A stretch of 64,000 nt of DNA from an uncultured Oscillospiraceae bacterium (GTDB lineage Bacteria > Bacillota > Clostridia > Oscillospirales > Oscillospiraceae): contig CANRLZ010000002.1 of assembly GCA_947631595.1 (NCBI GenBank), positions 21,723 to 85,722 on the forward strand, in the 5' to 3' direction. Below the pieces are notes generated by a model. It was given only the letters and a program-made list of their open reading frames with translations, was not told the origin of the DNA and ran no database searches. Below are positions 34,556 to 42,700 of this stretch, piece by piece. How positions within the stretch are numbered: the stretch's first letter is position 1; the number at the start of each line of letters is the position of its first letter. A program made the position numbers and the translations under genes.

Positions 34556-34897
34556 ATGAAGAAGGTCAACAAGAAGAAGGGCTTCACCCTGGCCGAGCTG
34601 TTGGTGGTGCTGGCCATCCTGGCGATTCTGGTGGCGGTGGCGGTGCCCCTGTTCACCGGCGCCATCGGTGACGCCAAGCAGACCGCCATCGACGCCAACG
34701 TCCGCGCCGTCCGGGCCGCCGGCGTCACCAAGATTTTGACCGATGATACCGCTCCCGAGGCGGGTCCCTGGTACGTTACGGCGTCCGTCGACAAGAGCGG
34801 CGAGATGTCTGACGTTGAGTTCACGTCTGGGCCGGAAAGCATTCCGAGCGATCCCGTTGGCACCTACATTGTCGAAATCAAGGATGTTAACGCCTAA
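34556..34897 (+). CDS. Major type IV pilin (prepilin)
   Basis: The 113-residue prepilin has a lysine-rich leader cleaved after Gly9; the mature protein starts FTLAE with the conserved Glu5, followed by a 20-residue hydrophobic helix (LLVVLAILAILVAVAVPLF). The globular domain is very small (about 60 residues). A strong AAAGGAGG ribosome site and a hairpin directly after the stop suit a high-copy subunit. The first 60 codons nearly always end in C or G, whereas from about 34740 onward many end in T (GAT, GTT, TCT, ATT), suggesting that the variable domain came from another source. This supports calling it the main, surface-exposed pilin. Confidence 0.92.
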   Translation: MKKVNKKKGFTLAELLVVLAILAILVAVAVPLFTGAIGDAKQTAIDANVRAVRAAGVTKILTDDTAPEAGPWYVTASVDKSGEMSDVEFTSGPESIPSDPVGTYIVEIKDVNA

Positions 34898-34940
34898 ATT
34901 TTAACTACCTCCCGTGGGGGCGCACCGCGCCCCCCGGCGG

Positions 34941-34985
34941 GGGAAAGGGGCCAGAGGACACTCTGACCCTTTTCCCCTGCTTTTG
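34941..34985 (+). terminator. Attenuator-type hairpin between pilin and prepilin peptidase genes
   Basis: GGGAAAGGGG...CAGAG pairs with CTCTG...CCCTTTTCCC over about 15 bp with a GACA loop, then TGCTTTT. A partial terminator here would let the pilin be made in excess of the downstream assembly proteins. Confidence 0.7.
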
Positions 34986-35027
34986 GCTATCTTAGCCGGA
35001 GCGGAAAAACCACAGGAGCAAACGCCT

Positions 35028-35816
35028 ATGCCCAACGACTTCGGGCCGCTTTTGACGGCCTACCTCCTCTTCCTGGCCTTCGCCCTGGGCGCCTGTCTGG
35101 CCAGCTTCCTCACTTGCCTGGCCGGCCGGGCCGCGGCGGGGGAGAAGCGCCCCTGGCGGGGCCGCTCCCACTGCGAAAGCTGTGGCCGGACCCTGACCCC
35201 CCTGGACCTGATCCCGGTGGTGAGCTACCTGGCCCTGCGGGGCCGGTGCCGTACCTGCGGGGCCAAGATCGGGGCCACGTGCCTGGTGACCGAGTGCCTC
35301 CTGGGCGCCGTGTTCGTCACGGTGGTCTGGCGCTTTGGCCTGGGCCTCCAGACCCTGGAGCTTCTGCTCCTGGCCTGCGTCCTGCTCTACCTCTCCCTGG
35401 TCGACCTCGCCACCATGGAGCTGCCCGGAGTGCCCATGCTCATCGGGGCGGCGGGCTTCCTGGCCTTTCTCCCCGCCCACCCCGCCCCCTTGCGCCGCCT
35501 GCTTCTGGGCCTGGCGGGGGCGGTGGCCATCGGCGGGGGCGTTCTGGCGGTGAGCCTGATCGCCGACAAGGTCATGGGCCGGGAGACCATGGGCGGCGGG
35601 GATATCAAGCTGCTGGCCCTGCTGGGCCTCTACCTGGGGCCGGGGGGCGGCCTGCTGCTGGTGATCGTTGCCTGCTTTACCGGCCTGGCGGCGGCGGCGC
35701 TCACCGGCGTGGGGCGGGGCAGAGAGTTCCCCTTCGGCCCGGCCATCGCCCTGGCCGCCTGGCCCACCCTGCTCTTCTCCCAGCAGGTTCTGGGGTGGTA
35801 CCTGGGACTCTTCTGA
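35028..35816 (+). CDS. pilD: Prepilin peptidase (A24 family)
   Basis: The 262-residue membrane protein has the N-terminal zinc region of prepilin peptidases (CESCGRTL, CRTCGAK), linked to N-methylation in the family, followed by the catalytic A24 domain. Two aspartates are visible: LYLSLVDLATMELP and GGGDIKLLALLGLYLGP, the second being the GxGD-type motif. It cleaves prepilin leaders at the cytoplasmic face and N-methylates the new end. ATG 35028 with AGGAG 10 nt upstream is chosen. It lies right after the pilin gene and should process all five prepilin-like proteins of the operon. Confidence 0.95.
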   Translation: MPNDFGPLLTAYLLFLAFALGACLASFLTCLAGRAAAGEKRPWRGRSHCESCGRTLTPLDLIPVVSYLALRGRCRTCGAKIGATCLVTECLLGAVFVTVVWRFGLGLQTLELLLLACVLLYLSLVDLATMELPGVPMLIGAAGFLAFLPAHPAPLRRLLLGLAGAVAIGGGVLAVSLIADKVMGRETMGGGDIKLLALLGLYLGPGGGLLLVIVACFTGLAAAALTGVGRGREFPFGPAIALAAWPTLLFSQQVLGWYLGLF

Positions 35817-35880
35817 GGGAGCATTGGAACATCCACCACGTTTTTTTCCGCGCTCCGGCGCGAGACAAGGAGGGATCGCC

Positions 35881-36855
35881 ATGGCCCAAGCATGCCTGGG
35901 CGTCGATATCGGCAGCCGGGCCGTCCACTTGGTATTGTGGGACGGCAAGCAGCCCAAGCGGTCCGTCACCGAGCCGCTGCCCGAGGGGCTGGTGCGGGAC
36001 GGACGGGTGGTCTCCGCCGCCGCCATGACCGAATTTCTCAAGGGCCTGCGCAAGCAGTACCATCTCCCCACCGGCCACGTCAGCCTGGTGCTCCACACCA
36101 ACGAGTGCTTCTGCCGCCGCTTCGACGTGCCCGCCATGACCCACAGCCAGCTCAAGGTGAACCTCTCCTACGAGTTCCGGGACTTCATCACCCAGGAGAA
36201 GGAGAAGTACACCTACGACTACGCCGTCCTGGGCAAGACCGAGGACGGCGCCGGTCTGGACCTCCTGGCCGCCGCCGTGGCCAAGGAGACCGTGGCCGCC
36301 TACGACGACATCCTCCGCCGGGCGGGCTTCCGCCTGCGGGTGGCCATCCCGGAGGAGATGGCCTACACCAACCTCTGCCGCCGCCTCTCCGGCGAGGCCG
36401 CCCGGGGCAGCACCTGCCTGCTGGACCTGGGCCACGCGGCGGTGAACATCCACATGCTCCGGGACGGCCTCCACCAGTCCGACCGTACCCTGGACTTCGG
36501 CTGCGCCGCCCTGGACCAGGTGATCGCCGAGCAGTTCAACGTGGCGCCCTATGTGGCCTGCACCTACCGGGAGAGCAACTACGAGGACTGCCAGAACCTC
36601 CAGGCCTGCGGCGAGATCTACAGCCACATCGCCCTGGAGGTGCTCAAGGCGGTGAACTACTACAATTACAGCAACGCCGAGCAGCCGGTGGAGTGGATCT
36701 GCTGCTGGGGCGGCGGCGCGCAGATCGCCCCGCTGATGGAGACCCTGCGCGGCACGCTGTCCGTGCCGGTGGAGGGTTGGGAGAAGCTGCTGCCCACCCT
36801 GACCCAGCCCCCCGCCTCTCTCCTGGCTCTGGGCGCCGCGTTGCAGAGGGGGTGA
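35881..36855 (+). CDS. pilM: Type IV pilus assembly protein PilM
   Basis: The 324-residue cytoplasmic protein has the actin-like ATPase fold of PilM: phosphate 1 motif CLGVDIGSRAVHLVLWDG at the N-terminus, the SCFRRF-like FCRRFDVPAM segment, STCLLDLGHAAVNIHML (phosphate 2) and ICCWGGGAQIAPLMETL (adenosine motif). It connects the platform to PilN and PilO. An AAGGAGGG ribosome site precedes ATG 35881. Gene order pilM-pilN-pilO is as in most type IV pilus loci. Confidence 0.9.
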   Translation: MAQACLGVDIGSRAVHLVLWDGKQPKRSVTEPLPEGLVRDGRVVSAAAMTEFLKGLRKQYHLPTGHVSLVLHTNECFCRRFDVPAMTHSQLKVNLSYEFRDFITQEKEKYTYDYAVLGKTEDGAGLDLLAAAVAKETVAAYDDILRRAGFRLRVAIPEEMAYTNLCRRLSGEAARGSTCLLDLGHAAVNIHMLRDGLHQSDRTLDFGCAALDQVIAEQFNVAPYVACTYRESNYEDCQNLQACGEIYSHIALEVLKAVNYYNYSNAEQPVEWICCWGGGAQIAPLMETLRGTLSVPVEGWEKLLPTLTQPPASLLALGAALQRG

Positions 36856-36862
36856 GGACACG

Positions 36863-37441
36863 GTGAAGAAGGACAACAAAGCCATCGCCTCCAAGACCAC
36901 GCTGAACCTGGTGGTCCGGGAGCGGAAGTTTTTGAAGACGGCCAGGGTCGTTCCCCTGGTGGTCGCCGTCCTCCTGCTGGCCGCGCTGGTGGGCAAGTTC
37001 GCCGTGGCCGACCGCCTGGCCCAGGTGGCCGCCGCCCGCCGCGAGGTGGAGGACATCGAGTCCCAGATCGACGCCCTCCAGGCCGCCTACGCCGACTACG
37101 ACGAGGTGGAGGAGCGGTACAACCAGTACACCTACAAGGACTTCGACCGCACCCTGGCCGACCGCATGGACGTCCTGGCCCTGGTGGAGCGGGAGATCTT
37201 CCCCGTCTGCCGGGTTCAGCGCCTCGCCCTGGCGGAGAAGCGGCTGGATATGTCCCTGGAGGGGCTGACCCTTCGGAACACCTCCGACCTCATCAACCGC
37301 CTGAAGGCGGATAAGCTGGTGAGCGAGGTATTCGTCTCCACCGCCGCCACCACCGCGGACAACGGCGCGGTGCAGCGCACCACCGAGATGACCATTCTGC
37401 TGGCCGACGCCGTGGAGGAGGGGGAGGTGGCCGGAACATGA
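36863..37441 (+). CDS. PilN-like pilus assembly membrane protein
   Basis: The 192-residue protein has a short basic cytoplasmic N-terminus, one membrane helix (about residues 25-48), a coiled coil (RLAQVAAARREVEDIESQID) and a ferredoxin-like C-terminal domain. This is the plan of PilN. Sequence similarity in this family is low, so the call rests on topology and position between pilM and the PilO-like gene. The start is GTG 36863, 7 nt after the pilM stop; its end overlaps the next start (ATGA). Confidence 0.8.
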   Translation: MKKDNKAIASKTTLNLVVRERKFLKTARVVPLVVAVLLLAALVGKFAVADRLAQVAAARREVEDIESQIDALQAAYADYDEVEERYNQYTYKDFDRTLADRMDVLALVEREIFPVCRVQRLALAEKRLDMSLEGLTLRNTSDLINRLKADKLVSEVFVSTAATTADNGAVQRTTEMTILLADAVEEGEVAGT

Positions 37442-38079
37442 TGACGCGCAGCTTTACCCGCCGGGAGAAGATCCTTCTGCTGGTGCTGGTGGTGGTGATG
37501 CTGGTGGGGCTTTACGCCCTGGTGGTTCACTACCCGGTGAAGGCCGAACTCGCCCGGCTGGAGACGGAGAAGGAGGACGCGGAGTTACAGCTCCAGTTCG
37601 CCCAGGCCAAGAGCCTGAAGTACGCTCAGATGAAGCAGGAGCTGGACGAGATCTTCGTCATGCCCCAGGACCAGATCACCGTCATGCCCCTCTACGACAA
37701 CGCCGAGAGCCTTATGGTCCAGCTCAACCACATCTTCGGGGAGCTGGAGTACGACCTGAACTTCTCCGAGGTCTCCTTCCAGGACAAGATCGCGACCCGG
37801 GGGGTGCAGTTCACCTTTGACGCCCCGTCCTACGAGGTCGCCCGGAGCATCATTCAGCAGCTCGCCCACACCGGGAACCGCTCGCTGATGAATACCCTTT
37901 CCATCGCCCCCTACACCGGCGACGGCGGGTGGAGCAACATCAACCTGCGCGATACCCGGCAGACCACCAATAGCGACATCCTCACCGGCCCCCAGACCGT
38001 CTCCGGCACCATCACATTCTACGAGTACGCCCCCAACGCCGTCACCCCCGACGAGAACACCGAGGAGACCGGGTCATGA
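37438..38079 (+). CDS. PilO-like pilus assembly membrane protein
   Basis: The 213-residue product has a basic N-terminus (MTRSFTRREK), one membrane helix (about residues 11-30), a coiled coil (LARLETEKEDAELQLQFAQA) and a C-terminal alpha-beta domain. This matches PilO, which pairs with PilN. It overlaps both neighbours by 4 nt (ATGA), so PilN, PilO and the PilX-like protein should be made in step. Confidence 0.8.
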   Translation: MMTRSFTRREKILLLVLVVVMLVGLYALVVHYPVKAELARLETEKEDAELQLQFAQAKSLKYAQMKQELDEIFVMPQDQITVMPLYDNAESLMVQLNHIFGELEYDLNFSEVSFQDKIATRGVQFTFDAPSYEVARSIIQQLAHTGNRSLMNTLSIAPYTGDGGWSNINLRDTRQTTNSDILTGPQTVSGTITFYEYAPNAVTPDENTEETGS

Positions 38080-38831
38080 GGGCCGTCGCGGCAAAACTGA
38101 AGAGCCGCCGGGGCGCGTCCATCCTCATGGGACTGCTGCTGCTGTTGGTGTGCGCCATGGCGGGCGCCGCCGCCCTCACCGCCGCCACCTCCAACGCCGG
38201 GCGCTACACCCACGCCCGCCAGGACCAGCAGCGCTATCTGGCCGTGGCCTCCGCCGCCCGCCTGGTGCGGGATGAGCTGTGCGCCGGGGAGTACAACGCC
38301 TCCGCCGCCCTCACCGAGCACTATACCCACTACTCCACCACCGACCCGGAGACCGGGGCGGTGAGTTGGCATACCGTCGGGCCGGAATACTCCCTGGCCA
38401 CCGACCCCGGGGTCTACACCGGCGCCTTCCAGCCCTGGCTGGAGGGGGAGGCCCAGGGACTCTTTCTGGCCACCCAAGTGCCCGACGACTGGTATGGCAA
38501 GGGAAATCGGCCCCGGCCGCTCGCCCCCAGCGGCGACGACCTTTCGGCCAAAAACCTCTCCGTCCAGGCGGACGCCGCCGGGGCGGAGCCGCTGCTCAGC
38601 CAGGTGAAGTGGGAGCTGACCATGGACGCGGACTACAATCTCACCGCCCGCTTCCGGCTGGAGGAGACGGACGGCGCCGGCAACACCGCCGCCTACTACG
38701 TCACCACCCTCACCATCCCCGCCGAGGTGGAGACGACCCAGACCACCGACGGCCCCTCCGACGACCGCGTCACCACCCAGAGCGTGACGGTGACCTGGCC
38801 GCTGGACGGAGCGCTCATCCGCCAGGGCTAA
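38076..38831 (+). CDS. PilX/GspK-like minor prepilin or pilus-associated protein
   Basis: The 251-residue protein starts with a basic leader ending RRG, then ASILMGLLLLLVCAMAGAAA, a hydrophobic helix like that of prepilins but with no Glu at mature position 5. Lack of Glu5 is typical of GspK/PilX-type tip subunits. The large C-terminal domain has no motif I recognise. It overlaps the PilO-like gene and precedes two more prepilin genes, so it is likely part of a tip-initiating complex. Confidence 0.7.
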   Translation: MRAVAAKLKSRRGASILMGLLLLLVCAMAGAAALTAATSNAGRYTHARQDQQRYLAVASAARLVRDELCAGEYNASAALTEHYTHYSTTDPETGAVSWHTVGPEYSLATDPGVYTGAFQPWLEGEAQGLFLATQVPDDWYGKGNRPRPLAPSGDDLSAKNLSVQADAAGAEPLLSQVKWELTMDADYNLTARFRLEETDGAGNTAAYYVTTLTIPAEVETTQTTDGPSDDRVTTQSVTVTWPLDGALIRQG

Positions 38832-38844
38832 AGGAGGGGTGCCT

Positions 38845-39183
38845 ATGACAAGCAAAAAGCGCCGCGCCGTCCGGGGGGAGACCCTGGCGGAGGTCTTGGC
38901 GGCCATCCTGGTCTGCGGGATGGCGATCCTCCTGCTCACCAGTATGATCATGGCGTCCATGGGCATCAACCGGCAGGCCCGGGAGATGGACCTGGGCGCG
39001 GACGGCGCCGGCGGGTTCTACGGCGACCTCTCCGCGGTGGAGACCCACGTCTTCACCGCCGCCGACCCCGCCCTCACCGTGCGTCTGTCCGGCGCGGGCC
39101 GGACGACGATCACCATCCCCGACGTACACAGCTACACCCAGGGGGATATCCCCCTCACCGCCTACGGGGAGGTGGGGCCGTGA
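38845..39183 (+). CDS. Minor prepilin (PilV/GspI-like)
   Basis: The 112-residue protein has a basic leader (MTSKKRRAVRG) and a hydrophobic stretch starting ETLAEVLAAILVCGMAIL. Gly at -1 and Glu at +5 fit a type IV prepilin, but position +1 is Glu instead of the usual Phe or Met. AAGGAGGGG lies upstream of ATG 38845. The end overlaps the next prepilin gene (GTGA). Confidence 0.75.
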   Translation: MTSKKRRAVRGETLAEVLAAILVCGMAILLLTSMIMASMGINRQAREMDLGADGAGGFYGDLSAVETHVFTAADPALTVRLSGAGRTTITIPDVHSYTQGDIPLTAYGEVGP

Positions 39184-39704
39184 AGAGGCAGAGACGCAGG
39201 GCCAGGGGGGGCTTCTCCCTGGTGGAGTGCCTGGTGACGCTGCTGATTTTGTCCCTCATGAGCGCCCTTGCCTGTTCCGGCATCAGCAACGCCCTCCAGG
39301 ACCGGGCCAGGGCCATCCGCGTGGCCGACGCCCAGACCGTCGCCGCCACCGCCGCCCAGGCGGTGGCCGACCAGATCCGCTACGGGCAGATCGCCCGGGT
39401 GGAGGACACCGGCGTGGTGCTGGACAGCGGCACCTATGGCCCCGGCGTCCGCCTGGAGCTGGACGACGGCCATCTGGTCGCCCGGCGGGTCTCCGCCGCC
39501 GGAACGGCCCCCTACGCCCTCCTCGGGGAGATGGCGTACAGCGGTCTGACCCTGGATGAGCTGACCTTCCGCGCCGACCTGGACGGGGACAAGGTGAAGA
39601 GCGTACAGGTGGACCTGTCCGTGTGCGCCACGCCCGGAGAGCCGCTGTGGTCGCTGACCTACACCGTGACCCCCCTCAACCCCCGCCTGACCGCGGGGAT
39701 CTGA
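39180..39704 (+). CDS. Minor prepilin (PilW/GspJ-like)
   Basis: The 174-residue protein has an arginine-rich leader ending RGG, then FSLVECLVTLLILSLMSALA with Phe at +1 and Glu at +5, a full class III prepilin signal. The globular part is predicted to be mainly beta, with EDTGVVLDSGTYGPGVRLEL. Start GTG 39180 overlaps the previous stop. Together with the PilX-like and PilV-like genes it makes the usual minor pilin set that primes assembly. Confidence 0.82.
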   Translation: MKRQRRRARGGFSLVECLVTLLILSLMSALACSGISNALQDRARAIRVADAQTVAATAAQAVADQIRYGQIARVEDTGVVLDSGTYGPGVRLELDDGHLVARRVSAAGTAPYALLGEMAYSGLTLDELTFRADLDGDKVKSVQVDLSVCATPGEPLWSLTYTVTPLNPRLTAGI

Positions 39705-39755
39705 GCAGAGCTTTCGACCGGCCCGGAAAGAGCCAAGGAATGAGGTGGTAGCGCC

Positions 39756-42700
39756 ATGAGAAGACATAGGACAGATCGCCGCGCCCGGCGGGGCTTTTCC
39801 CTGTCGGAGGTGCTGGTGACGGTGGGCATCATTGCCGTCCTGACGGCGGTGGCGGTGCCCTCCGTCCTCCACTACCAGCGGACGCTGAAGTACACCGAGC
39901 TGGACGACAACGCCCGGGCCATCTTCGTAGCGGCGCAGAACCACCTCACCGCCCTGCGCTCCGCCTCAACGGATGCGCTGGAGGTGTCCGCCGGCGTGGG
40001 CCGTCCGGCCAAGGCGGTGCCCGCCGGGGCGGTCAGCGGCCTGGAGAGCGGCACCGAGCTGAAGTACGTCTCCACCGACGTGGCCGGGGCGGAGCCGGAC
40101 TGGCTGGTGCTGCCCGGCTCCATCGAGTCGGACCTGGCGGGGAACAGCTACCTGGTGGAGTTCGACCCCGCCTCCGGCGCGGTGTACGGCGTGTTCTACG
40201 CGGAGCGGGCGCTGGACGAGAGCGCCTATCAGAAGCTCTGCCAGTATACAGACGGGACAAACTCCTGCCGCGCCCAAAAGGGTCGGCAGGCGTTCGCCCG
40301 CGCCTCCGGAGGCTTCCCCGTGGGGTACTACGGCGCGGACGGCGCCCTGGACCTCGCCCGGCCCAGCGCCATGGAGCTGCCCAAGCCCCAGCTGAAGCTG
40401 ACCAATGCCGAGGAGCTGGTGCTGGAGATCAGATCCGGCGACGCCTCCTGGCTGCCCACCATCGACCAGAGCAAGGTGTACCTCACCGTCTCCCTCAGCG
40501 ATGAGACCTCCGCCGTGACCCTGGTGAGCCGCGGCGCGTTCCGCAGCGGCTCCACGGCCACGGTGGTGCTGGACACCCTGAACTCCTCCGGCTACAACCG
40601 CAACAGTACCCAGAACACCGCCGGCTGGACGGTGGGCGGCGCGTTTTCCCAGTGGGTGGGCGACGCCATCACCCCCGGCAAGGACGTCACCGTCAGCGTC
40701 ACCGTCTGGTATGAGTCCGACGGGGGGGAGGAGATCGTGGCCCTGCCCAAGACCGCCACGGTGACCACCAACAGCCTCTTCGCCGCCCGGAGCGGCGACA
40801 CGGTGGACGTGGCCTATGGCCGCCACCTCCAAAACCTGAGCAGCTCCCTGTCCCACCTGGACTCCGCCATCACCGCCGCCCGCCAGACCCAGGTCATCGA
40901 CTTTGCCCGGTCGGCGGACGAGGCCGGCGGGGCGGTCTACTCCTGGGCGGAGACCTATGCGGGCCGGAAGTTTTCCTCCATCTACAACCCCAACCTGACC
41001 AGCTATGACGGCGGCGGCCTGGCCATTGAGAACATGGACGCCAGCGGGATGCCCAACGGCGGCCTGTTCAGCAACTTTGACAAGGGCAGGCTGTCCAACA
41101 TCGTTCTGGTGGACGCCACGGTGAACGGCGGCTTGTCCGCCGGGGCTGTGGCCGGTGTGGCCGGAAAGAACACCGGCTCCACCAACCAGGTGGTGGCGGA
41201 CAACTGCCAGGTCTACCTCACCCAGTACACCGATACCTCCCACGTCAAGGGCGCCAGCGCCGGCGGCCTGTTCGGGATCGCCGAAAATGTGACCATTCAG
41301 AACTCCTTTGCCTCCACCGTGGCGGGGAACGGCAGCGGCAACACCGGCGGCCTGGTGGGCATGGCAAGCAACGTCGCCATCTCCAGGAGCTACGCCGCCG
41401 GCCACCTGACCGGGAGAAATGTGGGCGGCCTGGTGGGGATACAGGAGTCCTACACCAGCACCATCACCATTGAGGACAGCTACGCCGCCGGGACGATCAT
41501 CCAGGCTGCGCAGGCGGCGGGCGGGATGCTTGGCTCCTACGCCGCCAACACCAACCGCTCCTCTTACCCCGTCACCGTCCGGCGCGCCTACGCGGCGGTG
41601 GACTATGGCGCTGTGCCCGCCGACACGGTCTACGGCCTCATCCCCCCCAAAGGCTCCTGCGTCAACGCCTACTACCTGGTCAAGTCCGGCGTGAACGAGA
41701 ACGGTGTGGGCACTCCGGTGAGCGGCGGGGATGAGATGAAGAAGTCCCAGGCGCTGAAGCTGGGCAGCGCCTTCGTCGAAGGCGGCAACAACACGGTGAT
41801 GGCCCAGCCCTACAACCTGCCCAACACCGCCGAAAACAACCGGGATCCCAAGCTCAGCGCCCCCTATCCCTACCCCACCCTCACCGTGCCCGCCGACGGG
41901 GGAGAGGAGACCGACCTCCGGCACTACGGCGACTGGTTGGTAGAGGAGCAGGGGCTTCAAGGCATTTTGGCCTACTACGAGCAGGTGGACACCGGCGCCG
42001 GGCTGAAGACGGAGTTCTCCTACTACGACAAGGAGAAGGTGGACGGCGGCAAGCTGGTGGAGCAGGGCAACCTGGACCTCACCCGTACCGGGGCGGTCTA
42101 CTCCGACGGCTACGCCTTCCTCACCCCCACCCCGCTCCACACCGCGGGCGCGGAGAGCCAGCCGGTGCCCCTGGCGGTGGCCATTGGGGAGAGCGCCGCG
42201 CCCCAGCAGGTGCTCACCACCTACCTGGGCGGCTTCAAGGAGGACTTTACCCCCAGCCAGAGCGGGGAGACGCCCGCCTACTATGCTTACAGCCTGCCCA
42301 ATAGGACCCTGGACGTGGCGGCGGACGCGGACAAGTACTTCCTGCGCCTGACGCTGGCCGGGGCGGAGGGCGACACGGGCCAGATCGTCCTGTGGCTCAA
42401 CCCCCATTTCGGCCGGACCGCCTACAACGGCTACGGGGAGACCAACCCCAACGACGGGGACCCCAAGGTGGAGATCCCCGACGGCAGCGGCGATGTGATC
42501 CCCATCCGCTCGGTGCGGCAGTTCAACAATATGCGCAAATACCCCTCGGACATCAAGAGCTGGACCCAGGAGCTGGATCTGGACGGCTCGGCGTACAAGG
42601 GCCATGTGGACGTGGACAGCGAGGGGTATCTGACGGTGGGCGGCCTGCGGGTCACCACCCAGTCGGGCGGCGCGTGGAACCCGGTGAAGGCCAATAGCGC

